This document shows positions 47,600 to 60,226 of a stretch of DNA of 64,000 nucleotides, piece by piece (within the stretch, counting starts at the first letter, position 1; each line of letters opens with the position of its first letter). The position numbers and the translations under genes were made by a program. The stretch comes from Dicyema japonicum (Eukaryota; Dicyemida; Rhombozoa; Dicyemidae): positions 62,001-126,000 of the forward strand of contig RDEW01000041.1 in assembly GCA_011109175.1 (NCBI GenBank), given 5' to 3'. The notes beneath the pieces are model-generated. The model saw nothing but the letters and a program-made list of their open reading frames with translations, ran no database searches and had not been told where the DNA came from.

Positions 47600-48240
47600 A
47601 GGTGGCATCTTCAGTTCTACGTCTTTTTTTGAATTTTACTTTAAATCATAGTCACACAGTTTGGAGTCTAAAGTTCTACCCGAGGACTGTCAAAGGCTTA
47701 CTCGGATGAACCACCATGCAAGCAATTCCTCCCTTAGTCTCCCTCAGATTTACCTCATCTGATAGTAATGGCCGTCTCTCCCATCATTTTAGAACTTTAC
47801 ATACACTCCCTGCTGAGTCTCGACCAAAAGGGACAGTGTTTGACAATGCATTGGTGATTATGTCCTTGTCTGGTAGTCTAAAACGTGGATTTATTTTCTC
47901 TACACGTGTGAAAGTTGATCCTTAAAGAAGGAAATTTATTGAATCTCGAGATTTCAGTACCTCAAATAATGTATTCTCACCAAAAGACGATTCTGAAGTT
48001 TTAGACGTAAAATTTTATTCTCCCATTCGAATCCCCAATTGCAATGAAGAGACTTTCCAAGAGGCAATCGATCGCATTTTATTAGAGATTGATCATTTCT
48101 CTGCATATTTCACTCTTTCTGAGTCTCAGTCTACCATTTCAGAGATTATCCACCTTTGTCAGCGTTTTTTTGTTTCTCTAAAGGACCAGCCGAGGTCACT
48201 GTTTAATAAAGTCCTGCAAAAATAAAGACTGGCTGAATCT
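47600..48240 (+). pseudogene. Probable LINE N-terminal protein region
   Basis: One plus frame runs from 47716 to about 48225 with a single TAA at 47923. It gives SLRFTSSDSNGRLSHHFRTL (zinc-finger-like His pair), ESRDFSTSNNVFSPKDDSEV and EETFQEAIDRILLEIDHFSA. The finger-like start and pairing with RT fragments elsewhere suggest the N-terminal region of the restriction-endonuclease-type LINE. A host gene with one premature stop cannot be excluded. Confidence 0.4.
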
Positions 48241-48839
48241 CACCATACAAAATCCTCATCAGTCAGAACTGGGGAGTAGTAGTGCATGTAGTTGGTCTAC
48301 AAGGAAGTCAAGTTGTAAAATACTACACGTGTCTCTCCATTCGAAATCAGATGTGTCGTTGGTGGAACAAAAGTAAACATAGGTCTAATCTAAGTATAAA
48401 GAATACACGGAGTGATATGTCATATGGTAGTTCTATCTGGTAGTTCGGCTCCTCCTGGTTTAGTGACCACTCCCAAATGCCAATTTTCTGCCATAAAGGG
48501 GTCAATTACTTGGTGGTAGAGGCACTAATAGCGGCTAAAAACTTTGCACTTTTACTAAAAGCGACGCATTTTATCTTCCCAATAAAACCTTGATTGATCA
48601 GTCTTATTGGGTCGTAAATACAACAGCAGAAGAGCACCTCGTGGTTGTATCCCAAAGTATGATTGAATCACAGTTTGTTACAGTGTCCCCACTGTCGGTC
48701 ACTGCTCACAAATTGAAGTAATTTCCTCAATCTAAATACACAAATTATAGAAAACACAGTTTTTCTATGTAATACTGTCATAATCGAGTAGAAGCGACAG
48801 TAAAAGGCGATCGAATAAAACATGTATGAGACATAGCTA
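48241..48839. other. No supported gene
   Basis: No recognisable frame or repeat. Confidence 0.35.
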
Positions 48840-49365
48840 GAGAGGCACGTCACCACCTCAACCAAAAAACAGGTACTTGGGGAACATCAAAGAAAGATAT
48901 GGAACAGCTTGACTTTTTTCACAGAGGCCAACTAAAAAAATCCTTGGAAACTCTTAGCCAAAGAAAATCTCAAGCAATAAAGTATACAAACTGACTGATT
49001 GTGGACCAATAAGTCTAAACGTACTTGAAGCACGCTGGTGCCTTTTTTGACATATTCTACGGATGGATGAACAGACACCATGCAATGCTGCCATGGAAGA
49101 GTTTTCGACCATACAGTATCTCCTGCATTCAGAGGACGTCCAAGAAGTTTGTCTTCCAAGGACACTCGCGGAGGATTACGCAATAATCGAGGGCCGGCTG
49201 ATGGATGCGGACGATCTGGACGAAATCAGGAAACGAGCACGACAACTAAAAGGATAGAAAAGACTAACGGAAAAGATAATCAAAAAACATGGCATAAGTG
49301 AAACCATAAACATTGTTTACTGGTAACGCGAATGTGCTTTAACTAACTAATCTAGTAGAACACAT
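48840..49365 (+). mobile_element. LINE family A fragments (leader reversed, 3' end forward)
   Basis: Positions 48840-48872 are the family leader motif GAGGCACGTCACCACCTCA in the opposite orientation. Positions 48895-49320 read MEQLDFFHRGQLKKSLE, RMDEQTPCNAAMEEF and DADDLDEIRKRARQ across frame shifts, matching the family A C-terminal region. The end is TGGTAACGCGAATGTGCTTT. Confidence 0.65.
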
Positions 49366-50410
49366 ATATTGAGGAAGCATGTGCTACAACGTTGTGTCGT
49401 TAAGCCGACTCGTTGTGAATGGTACAACGTTGTCATTAAAATCTGTGAGGGACTTTATCATATTTTTCCAGTATGTGTATAGCATCATTTTGAAGTTGAT
49501 CCGCAGATACCATTAATAATCAACAATATAATACGAATCACGGCTATTAGAACATTTTTAGTAATCGACATTTATACAATAATTGAGACCGGTTAAGAAC
49601 GATTTTTTATGTTATGAAGTTTTTTTTTGACGTTCGAAAGAGAGAAATTATTGGTTTTCTCAATGATGGTGTTTTACCTGACATTCAGAATGTGTGGAAT
49701 TTAATAATGTTTTGTCAAGTTTCCATACTAAACGGCTCAGATTTAACCGTCTAAACCGGTTAGCGTTAACTTTCAGTCATACGTTAAACGGTTTAACGGT
49801 TAAATCGATTTTGCGCCTCATTCTTCCATCGGCCTTCCACTAGATTAGGAGTACTGACAGTATTCCTTTCGTAATTGGAGACAATGCTTGTCAGAGATTC
49901 GTTTAGTTTCCATGACCGACATTTTCTCGTGTGAATTCCAGTTTAAAAATCACATTTTATGGGGCGTGTGAATTTTCACCAAACACTTTCAACAGCCTCA
50001 GCTATAACCCACTTAACAGGTCGAAGCACCTTCTTAGTCACGTCTTTTGTTCTTCTTTGTTCAAAGGCAGCCTTTGCTGAAGAGTAACTACCGTATGTGC
50101 CTGTGACGTAGTGGACGCTCATTAAGTGCATATTTGTACTCTTATAACTCCTCAAAAAATTTATGGATATGGTCTTCTACTCTTATTCTGGACTGAATGT
50201 ATCTATGATATTATCGAGGGCTGTGGATGTATGGATCTTAATAATGTTCCGGAGGCGGGATAATCAGAAAACGTATTTGAGACGTGTCTGAAAAAAAGGG
50301 AGCATTTTTTCAGAGTATTGAGAAGACTTGCATGTCTCAAAACGCTAGCTGCCATTCAGTAGGAACCTGGCTGAACACTTATCCTTGAGCTGCGAGTGGC
50401 AACCTCCTGG
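49366..50410. mobile_element. Integrase-element and hAT-like fragments
   Basis: Positions 49618-49710 match 1345-1415 (TTGACGTTCGAAAGAGAGAA and GATGGTGTTTTACCTGA), a piece of the integrase-bearing element. Positions 49735-49820 form an imperfect inverted repeat (TTAACCGTCTAAACCGG versus CGTTTAACG-type motifs) resembling hAT terminal repeats, and match 6.74-6.79 kb. Nothing is recognised at 49830-50410. Confidence 0.5.
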
Positions 50411-50454
50411 ATGATGAGGCAGTGGGAATGTGATGTTGAAAAACGCACTATCCT

Positions 50455-51680
50455 TTGCTGGTCATCACTGCATTTTGGAGCCGGCTGGTCCCACCCGAGA
50501 TAATAGCAAAGCCCCGACGGGGTGACAACATTTTTTTGCTAATAATCGGAACTTGGTTTGGGACTCTGCATGTGTTGAACATACTCTCCGAAAATTCATT
50601 TTCGGACCAAAATCACGCTTCTAAGCAAAATAAAGATGAGAGAGAAGTACAAAATATTTCGGAGGATCACTTTTTTGTCCCATTTGCTGTTGAGACGTCA
50701 GGAATCCTTGTCCCACAAGCTGACAATATAGTCAGTCGGATCGGCTCAATGATCCAAAGGATCACCAAGGAACCACGTGAGACTGAATGGCTTCGAGAGC
50801 GTATCTCGATATCTACTGTCAGAAGAAATAGCAAGGCCATTCAAGCTCCCATTCAAAGATCTCCTTTATCACCTGCTCTGTTTAACCTCTTTCTGACTAA
50901 TCTCCCGACTCTTGAATCTGATAATGATATTCTACTTTCCTATGCGGATGATATTGTGTTTGCTTCGCGAGATCAGGACATCCAGAAGGCCACAGAAAGA
51001 ATACAAATTAACCTGGACAGGCTTAATGCCTGGATAATGGAAAACCGATTCGTGGTGAATGCAGAGAAGTCGTCTACGTCACTATTTACCTCTGACAAAA
51101 GATTGGTAAGGAAGACAGTCACCTTGAAGTTAAACAAGGTCTGCATCTCTTTCAACAGATGTCAAACAGATGTCAAAGGATCTTGGGTGTGACAATTGAT
51201 ATGCATCTCTGTTTGACACCACACGTAGAAAACATTCTATTGAAATGTGAGAAGAAACTGAACGTATTGAAAAGTTTATCGGGAATATGGAAGAGTGGTA
51301 CTCACCCAGTCTTGATAAACGTGTAAAAACAGTACATCGAGCCATGTTTCTCATATGCATGCGCCTCTTGGGGACCGTCCATATCTTGGACAAATATGAG
51401 GAAAATTGAGGAAATGCAAAAGAGGGCTTACAGAGTAACGGAGCGTTGGATGTGTGAAGATCACCGAACCGGACCTACGCCTCTGGAGCCCTTATGAGAC
51501 TAGACTCCAGATGACGGGAAGGTGGTCCTGAAAATTCAGGAAGCCGTCCTGTACGTTCAGGCGCAAGCAAGAAGGAAGAACACCAAGCAAAGATGAGGTC
51601 TCTGTTAGAATGCATCGGGATTATGTGATAATTAGTTTGGTTTTACCGTGGTCTTGGGTTAAATAAATAACAACCCAAAT
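50455..51680 (+). mobile_element. LINE family B, RT to 3' end (reference copy)
   Basis: The frame 50455-51192 carries RETEWLRERISISTVRRNSK, QRSPLSPALFNLFLTNLPTL and ILLSYADDIVFASRD with an intact YADD box. Then come LNAWIMENRFVVNAEKSS and LGVTIDMHLCLTPHVENI. Shifted frames continue KKLNVLKSLSGIWKSG, YIEPCFSYACASWGPS and MQKRAYRVTERWMCEDHRTG. The 3' end at 51.60-51.67 kb has GCATCGGGATTATGTGATAA and GTGGTCTTGGGTTAAATAAA. The endonuclease and gag are missing (5'-truncated). It resembles Jockey-superfamily elements. Confidence 0.8.
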
Positions 51681-52149
51681 CGCAAACACATAGAAAATCG
51701 TTATTTATTTATTTTAAAAAAATAAACTAAGATCAATAAATATCTCGAGGAGGTTAGATATCACCTATATTTTAAGCTTAGAAAAATCACAAGTCAAATC
51801 TATATTCCTTGTAATGGCGTATTCTCTTATTATCACGAATAAACACAGAGCCTTCAATTACAGGAGAGTCATTGCTTGTATAACTGTCCATTATGTATAG
51901 CGGTCGATATAATATTGAAGAAAAAACATGAACAGATGTTGAGCGAAACCTCAATTTGTTCTTGGGACAACATTAATACCACTCTCTGTTGTAGTCTCTA
52001 AGTGACTACACGGTCTTTGCAGAAAAGTCCATTTAACAACGAGCATCTGTGCTTTAGATTGATACCACATCACGTGCAGCTTCTGACATGCGATCACACA
52101 AATTCTTCCAATTTTGAACTGGATGATATTCAACCTGGATCATACGTGC
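51681..52149. other. No supported gene
   Basis: AT-rich; frames at 51951-52133 are unassigned. Confidence 0.35.
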
Positions 52150-52400
52150 ACCCAAGGCTTCCTTTGTTCATAATTTTGAGTTCCCAGCGTCTCTTAGTCC
52201 ATCACGATCGATTTGCATTATTGAGGGCAAAGTTGTTCGTGGCTTCTTTTTAAAAGCCCCTGAGCAGAGGAAGTATAATTCTATAATATCGTATGCAGGA
52301 ACGACATGATTCATCCGTAATATGTGTCCATATAATCCGCATAGGGTGTTGTAATAATAAGTACGATTTCTCAGGGGTGTGTTTTAGACATACGTGCAAT
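52150..52400 (-). mobile_element. LINE family A C-terminal fragment
   Basis: The minus strand reads LYGHILRMNHVVPAYDIIEL, YFLCSGAFKKKPRTTLPS and IMQIDRD. It aligns residue by residue with LFGHVLRMNPDAPANKAMED of the 14.9-17.9 kb copy. Confidence 0.65.
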
Positions 52401-53689
52401 TGAGGGACGTCACCACCTCAGCCAATTTTGGTACAAACATACTAAAAATAAGTATATTGTAATTATTATTTTATTTATGTAAATTTAAATCGATAAAATT
52501 TATTAATTTGAAATTATATACCAATTTTGTTTTAAAATAAAAAATGAATTTAGACGTCATGGCCGCCGGTATATAAAAGTTTAAGTATTCCCACAATGGT
52601 GAATATGGATGGACGTGATGCTTGGGGAGGATGTGCCCCACTTTTACCGTGGAACTAGATAAAATTTCTTTCAGTTATATCCGATTATAATAGTGACGTA
52701 ATTAGGAAATCAAGCATTTCATAAAGACTTTTGTTGGAAGAGGATGAGTTTGATCTCTTTAGCTAAGGGAAAACTCTCCTACAGGCCAGTTGTCCCCGAA
52801 TTCGCATATAAAAATAGACACAACCTCATTCCAATTAACCACTTTTGAGGGACAATGATGATTTCATTATGTAAGGTAAATTTTATTTTTCGACAAAAAG
52901 GATAGCTATGGATTTTAGAGAAAAATCATCTAGAGACTATCTCTGGTCATAAGTGGTAATCAAGGCCACGTTGTGGTTTTTTTAACCGCATTTCTAATGT
53001 CGTTTACATTTAGGTTAGGGTTAAACTAGGGTTAGAGACATTCTAAATTGTCCACGAAATATAAGAGAGTACTATGGTTTGAGTATAAGACAAATCATCC
53101 TTGTACATTCCACTGTGTGTTCAGTTTCAAGGTTTTGAGATTAGAGACTCAGTTCGAACCAACATGATGTCTGATGAAGAGTTTATCTCTGATTCCAGTC
53201 AAATTGTCGAACTGATATGTGGTGGTTCCGAGGACATTTCATTGGATTCAGGACGATGAGATACTAGCAGAAATGGTAGTAGTGCAGCACAAGGGAAACG
53301 ATAAATATTCATATATTTATGGGAAACGTGGCAGTGTTTTCAACTGACTCAACCAATGCCACTCCCGGGTGGTATCTGTAGCTAATTAACCACGTCAACC
53401 CACATTCAAACTCAAATAGTTTTTCTGGATTTCTCAATTTCTTCCTGGTGTATGTCAATTGTACAAAATGGTTGATGTTTATAAGGACATCTGTTATCAG
53501 CTGGGTCATCTCAGTAGAACCTCGCTCGTTGTGGCACACTTCAGTTAAAACTGGAATCTCACTGATTTGTAATGTTTTATAAATATTGAATCAGAATAAC
53601 TCCCGTGAGAGATTGGCATGGATCTGTTCCTACATTCATTCGACAATCTTAATATATTTTTAAATACTAAATGTTCCATTTGTTTCTGA
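52401..53689. other. No supported gene
   Basis: AT-rich. A short GGTTAGGGTTAAACTAGGGTTAG run at about 53012-53035 is telomere-like but too short to interpret. A LINE-type 3' tail (ATTCATATATTTATGGG, AACGTGG) occurs at 53307-53360. Confidence 0.4.
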
Positions 53690-54475
53690 AGATGTTGAAA
53701 TTCTTCATCTCAAGAACTTACCAAATGCCTTTTCTAAATGGTTCTTAGTTGTCAACCAACTGAATATACAAAACTTGTACGAGTTGTACGCACTTACGAT
53801 GAATCATGGAGAAGGCATAAAAAAGTTGGTTCACTACTTGGAGACTCAGAAGATGTTACCCACAGAAAAATCCTTTCCACTGCTGCATATAAAAAATTCT
53901 TAACTATCTGGCGTTCTAAGAAAAGCATAACTACGAATACAAAGCTAAAATTGTTTAAAACATTAGTGGTTCCAGTCCTGACATACAACTATGGGACATG
54001 GGGGATTACGAAACGGGAAATGGACAATCTAGATCAATTTCATAGAAATCAACTAAGAAACATCTTGAGAATACATTTCCCGAAAAAGATATCAAATTCA
54101 GAACTGTACAAAAGATGTGGCTTAAGGCCATTATCAGAGGAGATTCTCAAGGCTAGGTGGAGACTTTTTGGTCACATCTTACGAATGGATATGTTGACTT
54201 CACCAAACATTGCAATGGAGAACTATTTCGCACAACTGAAGGGATCGTTCCGTGGCAGGCCTAGAGTGACGTTGCCTTCATACTAAATGATGACCTAATC
54301 CGAATAAACAAAACTCTACGAAATGGTGAAGATCTTGACTCACTACGAGCAATGGCCCGGAACAGGGGAACATGGAAGAGGATGTGTGGGAGGATACTGG
54401 ACGTGGCACAAGGGGAACTTAATTAATCTAATTAATTTTTGATTTCCCGGGAGTGCTTAAAAAATGTTGCACTGA
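53690..54475 (+). mobile_element. LINE family A 3' portion, long open stretch
   Basis: One frame (53738-54286) is open for 182 codons: KVGSLLGDSEDVTHRKILST, VPVLTYNYGTWGITKREMDN, LDQFHRNQLRNILRIHFPKK, LKARWRLFGHILRMDM and GSFRGRPRVTLPS. It matches the C-terminal region of the family A RT protein. Beyond the frameshift at 54.28 kb the element continues LRNGEDLDSLRAMARNRGTW to a GGGAGTGCTTAAAAAA end. Confidence 0.8.
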
Positions 54476-55828
54476 GAAATAAATTTCATAGTTAAAGGAA
54501 AACCGAGAATTCTCAGTATTCAATCTCTGCGGGGGAAATAGGCCTGAATAGAGACCAAAGAGGTCCCCCGAGTGAGACGTTGAGAAAACGGGTTCATTAA
54601 CTGTAATGTTAATTTACATGATTATTTTGTATATTTGAAAATTATAAAATCAAATATTTATAAAAATCAAAACACTACAAAATTAATGACAATGTCTGAG
54701 AGCCACAAATCTATAGTTAGTTCACTCCCACGTTACCCATAAGCATATGAATACTTGGGGTTCCGCTCGTGCTCTTTAGACTTTAATAGCCAATTTTATT
54801 TGTAGATAATTATCAGATAAAAGTCAATTTTTTGTGACAAGAGATTGAGTGGAAGGCGAACCAATCCTTATGCTACTGGTATTTTGTTCTTTTGGAATCT
54901 TTGCAGTACTTGCTGCGGAAACCATAAACAACAATAATTTGAGATTTGTTTTTGAGAAAGTATGCTTCACGTTGAGTTCAAAGCGAGACATTTTTATTAG
55001 TAATTTAATATCAAGGCTATGATTCCTCTAATCCAGTATTTGGTACCGTATAATTTAAAAATTGATTTACTCAAATTGATTTCTGATAAATCACAGAATT
55101 GTCCACTGGAAAATTTAACAAAAAAATAACGTATTTTCATTCGACTCACCTGGGCATCGAGATGTACCCCATTTGGTGCCCTTTAGTTTTACATAAAATT
55201 TCGCGTTTTTTATTTTTTCCACCAAACATCTTTTAAGCTTCCAACTAAATTATTCCGTACTGTCTATTTCATATTGGTTTTGTGGCGACAAATTGTCTTT
55301 TTCCGAATCGGGAAGTATAACAATTCGAGGACAGAATATCAAAGATAAAGCGAAAACCACAACAGAACTAAAGAAATTGGAATTTTGGCAATCCCGGAAT
55401 CCTTGAAATAGGTTTTATCCAGTAATGAGACTCCCTTTCTCAACATCACGTCCTTTTAACGAATCTGCCATCATGGTACCCACTCCACTGAAATAGTAAA
55501 GAGAGGGATATTTTTTGTTCGCAGGCATTGAGTGTCTCCTGAGTTAAGTGGATCTTACAACGCTTCTAAGAATAGAAGGCAAAGAGCAGAAAAGAAATCT
55601 TTAGACAAAATGATAAGAGAGACCACATCCCTAAATGCGTGCTATTCCCCCTGGATTGTGTGGGAAATCCTATCAACCTCAATGAGGGAAAAATTGATTT
55701 TCAAGTCAGACAAGTAATTAAAATTAAATAATCTGACAAATTCCCATCAGAAATAAGCTCATAAATTTTAAAACTAATTCTAATAATTCGATATTTCACG
55801 GTAATATGATCGTAAATTAGTAATTTAA
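54476..55828. other. No supported gene; reversed LINE tail
   Basis: Positions 54715-54790 carry a reversed family A-type tail (CACTCCCACGTTACCCATAA). The frame 55532-55717 (basic, KNRRQRAEKKSLDKMIRE) lies just 5' of the bHLH gene and could be an unrelated exon, but nothing connects them. Confidence 0.4.
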
Positions 55829-56563
55829 ATGACAATAACGTCTGTGAATGACAATACGAGTCCAATGTGGTTTAATGATTACGTGGTGGAGCCACTGTCT
55901 CTCTCTGAAGATATGTCAAATTTACAAGACAGATGCTTCTTTGATGGAGATTGGGTAAATTATTCCGAGAGTCCTTCCCATTTATATTGTGAATCCATTT
56001 TCAATGACATTCCATTTTCGCATTTTGTACAATCGCCAAAAGAATATCCGGATCTACTTCCAAGTAGTTTTATGGATATTCGAGGTTTCAATAATTTTCA
56101 ATATTTTATTTGATTAATTCATTTAATTTACATAATATTTAAATTAGGCTTTGAAGTGCCCAACACTACTTTAAAAGTGCCCGCCACTTCAAATATTCAA
56201 TTAGTGAAGAGTCCTCAGATTAACTTCAAAAAAAACTTCTATGACGAATTGGGATTGTCTGGCAACTTTTCTGTTGAATATTCTCAAAAAACAAGGAATT
56301 TAAAGGAGAAGAAGAGAAGGAAGAAGATAAACAGACTCACTGAAAAACTCAGAGCGATTTTACCCAGTTCTAATATTTCTTCAAAACCGACAAAGAAGAA
56401 GATCCTACAGGGAGCTACCGACTTCATAAAGGAAAAATCTTCAGAAAACCAACGGAAATTTAACCTTCTAATGCAGATTACCCAACAACTTGTAGAAAAG
56501 TCTAAAAAATTAATAAAAGTAAACAATTGGAATGATCTAGAACATTCTAGAAAAAGTGAATGA
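55829..56563 (+). CDS. bHLH transcription factor, two exons
   Basis: Exons 55829-56084 and 56148-56563 encode 223 aa. The 63-nt intron is placed by the open frame on both sides (IR|GFEVPNTT) and GT-AG ends. Residues 1-130 are acidic and aromatic with no known domain and could be an activation region. The bHLH domain is residues 135-181: the basic region RNLKEKKRRKKINR keeps the Glu and paired Arg that read E-box DNA. Helix 1 is LTEKLRAILP, the loop SSNISSKPTK and helix 2 KKKILQGATDFIKE. A helical stretch with spaced Leu/Ile (residues 183-210) could act as a short zipper. The class (Myc/USF-like or bHLH-PAS without PAS) cannot be settled. An AATAAA at 56601-56606 follows the stop by 37 nt. Confidence 0.85.
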
Positions 56564-56600
56564 ATAACATAATGTTAATTAACCACACTACCGTTTACTT

Positions 56601-56606
56601 AATAAA
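56601..56606 (+). terminator. AATAAA polyadenylation signal of bHLH gene
   Basis: Canonical hexamer 37 nt past the TGA stop. Confidence 0.6.
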
Positions 56607-58129
56607 TAGTTTCATTTAACTTTGCATGCTAATTTTTTTAGACTTGTAGTAATATTACTTGGACTTTAATTATCGCTGTTATTGCCGAATGACTAAGATA
56701 ACTGTGATATTCCGCTTATTTGTATAACAAAAGTTTACATTAAGCTATTTGAGTGGTTATGAATGAAACTTGGGAATTGGTAGTTTATGCCTTTGGGTTG
56801 TGTGATACACCTGGATTCCGACCATGTGTCACCTGAATTAGGTGTACCCTATAAGTGGCACGATAAATGATCGTTGCTATCCCCCAGACCTACATGGAAT
56901 GGAGTTAATCAGTTGTCATTGCGTAATCAATTTGGATATTATTGATTAGATTTGATAATTCATGTTAATTCATAATTCTCAGCAATTGAAATTAAGACTA
57001 ATTAGTACTCACGCACTTCCACCCATAGCGGAGATTTTGGTCAGTAGGTTTTCAAGAGGACACTCCCTTTAGGGGATGGACTTTCAAGGGATCTTTCAAA
57101 TGTCTCAATTACCCCAGTAGCACTTGATTAATGACATGTCATAACAAGAATAAGATGGACTTGATGACATACCCCAATTCAATTGTTGACTCAAAGTGGG
57201 GGGACATACCAAAAAGACCAATAGATCTTGGAAGATCAATGAATCTCACAATATGAGAAACTAAGAAATTTAGATACTAAATCACATTTTGTTCACTATT
57301 AGAAAACGGAGATGGTGACGTACCTTTATTGATTGTCTACTTGCTGAACCCCCACCTTCCTTCTTCGTTTGCGCATGGACGAGATGACGGGGAGACATCG
57401 GAAACCCAATTCTGGACAAGGAAAGTGGCAGATGGTTAATCACATTTCTCCAAATTGGAAGAACTCAGAAAATCAAAAGGTTTGAATTTGTTGTAATTTA
57501 GGGAGTAACTCAGGGTTCCTTGCACTCGAAAAGGTAATTCCATTCCAGAAAGCATGTTTATGTCAAGTTGTCTAATATTTTATCCCTCACCAACTCCATT
57601 AGTGAACATTATGAAAACTTTTCAGCCAAAGAATGTCCGCGACGGTAGGATGCGTGATGAAAATAGAAGAGAGTGGACTTACTTCTCCACCTCTCTTCAG
57701 GAGGGGAAGGCTTTAAAGACTATTGGAGGATGGAGACGAGCAGGGTTTTTCCCTTTGGTTCTTGTTGAATACAAAATGCACGTGGTTTTATATAACCGAA
57801 AGAAAAAAATATTTAGTCAACGTCCAATTAAGTTCCTCCGATTGAAGAGGGATGTTTCCTATCCATAAACATCACGTACTTTCTAGATATCCACCATTGT
57901 GGGAACCCCTCTACTGGAGTAGAAAAAATGAGATCCTTGGAATAACCACTTACTTTATTTACAAAAACAACCACCTATTATCACCACCGACAACACTTAG
58001 AAACAGAGTCAATTAAGGTTCCCCTTTCCGCATCAACCACTCTTCCAAAGTCCCCTCTTTTTCGCAAGTTCTCTTAATTCATTGAGATTTTGCTTTAAAG
58101 TTAAACGTTGAATATTTTGTATTTATAAT
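56607..58129. other. No supported gene
   Basis: A frame at 57554-57868 gives a basic 104-aa sequence (RREWTYFSTSLQEGKALK) without recognisable homology or tiny-intron partner exons. Its status is unknown. Confidence 0.4.
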
Positions 58130-59160
58130 CTTACTCTCAGGAGACGCCCGGTTCCTAGCTGTCATCCAAAAAGGATCTCTCTTTTTTAATTTACTGGAGG
58201 GATTCCCGATCGTGGGAACCGGATATACCTTAGACATTAATTAACCTCTTTTCGATTTATGGGGGTTATTAAATATATATCTTAAGTTTTTATGCATAAA
58301 ATTTGAGTGAATGAAAAAATTAACAAGGATAGTGAATTAGGTAGGAATCTTGGGATAAAATCGGCCTTGTCTTGGAGGGCCTGGACTTTTCCCTCCTCAG
58401 TCTCTAGTTTTTTTCAATAACATCTTTCGATTCTTACTCAGTTCTGTTCAATTAGCATCTACTCGGTTTTACTTGTTCTAGAATGATCTTCTTCTTTCTC
58501 GAAGTGAAAACCACCCACCGCATCCATAAAGTGAAAGATAGAGGAAAGGCCTAATTCCAACATTTTAAATTTTTAAGGTCAATAAAATTGTCCTGTGATC
58601 ACATAATAGCTTGTAAAACTAATAACTCTCTTGTTCTTCCCCATGAGAGCCTTTTTAAGCTTCTAAAATTTGTGGCAGAAGGGATTCAAACCCAAATATT
58701 GGTTTATGCTTATTTTTGAAAGTTTGCATATTTAATATCTCCCCAATCCATTCTGGAAAGACCAGTGGTTACTCCCATTTTTAGACGTATGCAAGTCCTT
58801 CATGGGCAATGCAAATGTCATGATCTTCCACATTGAAGTTATCTGCAATCGAGGAGACTGCAATGAGGTTAATTGGACCAGATCACAAAATCCTACCTAT
58901 TGAAAATTTTTTAATTGAAATACAACGAAAACTATTAAAGGAGGCTGTTCTACGAGCTGCCCTCTATTCCAAATACTATCGAATTATCTACAATCATACA
59001 GAAATTGTGAGCCGATGCCATGTCCTATGAGAAGAGCTGTTCAGGATTCTCGACCCCGCGGACTCGTCTCACCTTTGTCGGTCTGGGATCACTTAGTTAG
59101 ATGAGAACTTTTATTTCTTTCTCTTTGACTCAGTGATCCTGGGGGTAATAATAATAATAA
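58130..59160. mobile_element. Two dispersed retroelement 3' ends
   Basis: Positions 58205-58290 match 29.24-29.32 kb (GTGGGAACCGGATATACCTT, GGGGTTATTAAA). Positions 59035-59160 match 32.88-33.0 kb (CAGGATTCTCGACC, GGTCTGGGATCACTTAG) and end in a TAATAATAATAATAATAG tail. They are LINE-like 3' ends of families whose bodies are not in the window. Confidence 0.5.
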
Positions 59161-60226
59161 TAGGAAAAGAAAATATTATGTTCACTAAAATTATGCAATG
59201 GTGCACCAGACTTAGCTACCAGTTCAACCCCGCTTAATCAACACTTGGTTATTCGGTTGTGTTACTATTTTCTTTCAGTGAGAATCTTTCTGATCATTAA
59301 TGCACGTGGACATGCTTGAATTTTCAGGATTTTGAAGAACTAATGAAATAGTGAATCTACAAAAAATGGGTTCACGTGGCTGAAAATGAACAACACTTCC
59401 AATATTCAATCAATCAAATCACCGTACAGTTCAATTTCTCACATATTCAGTTGTTGACAAAAAAAGTGTGATAGTAAGCCAAAAAATTATCTCCTAGTCT
59501 ATTCGGGGACAGAGTGTTCAATGAAAACTTGAGACCCGTTTTTGCCTAACAAATTTTGAGGTCCAGAAATGAAATCTCTTCCGTTCGCAATATTGATTAA
59601 CAAACTACTTTTTTTAATTTACTCATTTATTATTAGAAACATAAAATCGTTTGAGTTATGACACGTGCAAGTCTGATTGATTCTATTACTCATAGCTCAC
59701 ACTCTCTTTAAAGTCAGAACTTCTTAAATAACCAAAATCTTCTTCATCCCTCAATACTCTTTTTACAGGAAACAGATAGCTAGTAAGAACTTCAGGAGAC
59801 GCCGCAGCTACAAGCACTCCCGCGTTACCCAGGAGAATGTGAATACTTAGAGTTCCGCTTGTGCTGTGGTCTCTGCTATCAGTTCTACCAGTTTTATCCA
59901 TATAACTTTGCTCCTTGTACGCTTTCGTATTAATCGAGGTAGTCCGCTGTTCTCATTTCAATTTTAGCCTAATCTAGATCCAGACAGAGGAAGAGTAGTC
60001 CATCAAAGCCCTCAGTTACATTTTGATTGAAAACATAAGGTTATACGGTGTCACCACATGCCCAAATAGTGGACAGCACGAGTTTATCACGTTCCCGCAG
60101 GTTGAATAATAATATATTACTCCACTCATTTGTTAATAAATATTACAGATTATTTATTTAAATATTTTAAAACTGTTGTTGTTACTATTATTATTATAAT
60201 AATAATAAAACTGTTGTTGTGGGTCC
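59161..60226. other. APC10 upstream region with reversed LINE tail
   Basis: Positions 59810-59880 are a reversed family A-type tail (CACTCCCGCGTTACCCAGGA). Positions 60163-60220 contain a palindromic (TTA)n/(TAA)n run bracketed by two copies of AAAACTGTTGTTGT just before the APC10 start. Confidence 0.45.

Noticed and set aside
53012-53035. Telomere-like GGTTAGGGTTAAAC run
   Set aside because: Only about three imperfect units in the middle of ordinary sequence; not a telomere or a convincing interstitial array.
57554-57868. Open frame of 104 codons, basic product
   Set aside because: No recognised domain, no tiny-intron neighbour exons and no repeat support; too weak to call a gene.
58680-58712. 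Second tRNA-like match (GGGATTCAAACCC), also near 63927
   Set aside because: No cloverleaf can be drawn. The two sites share flanking sequence and are better explained as a dispersed repeat.
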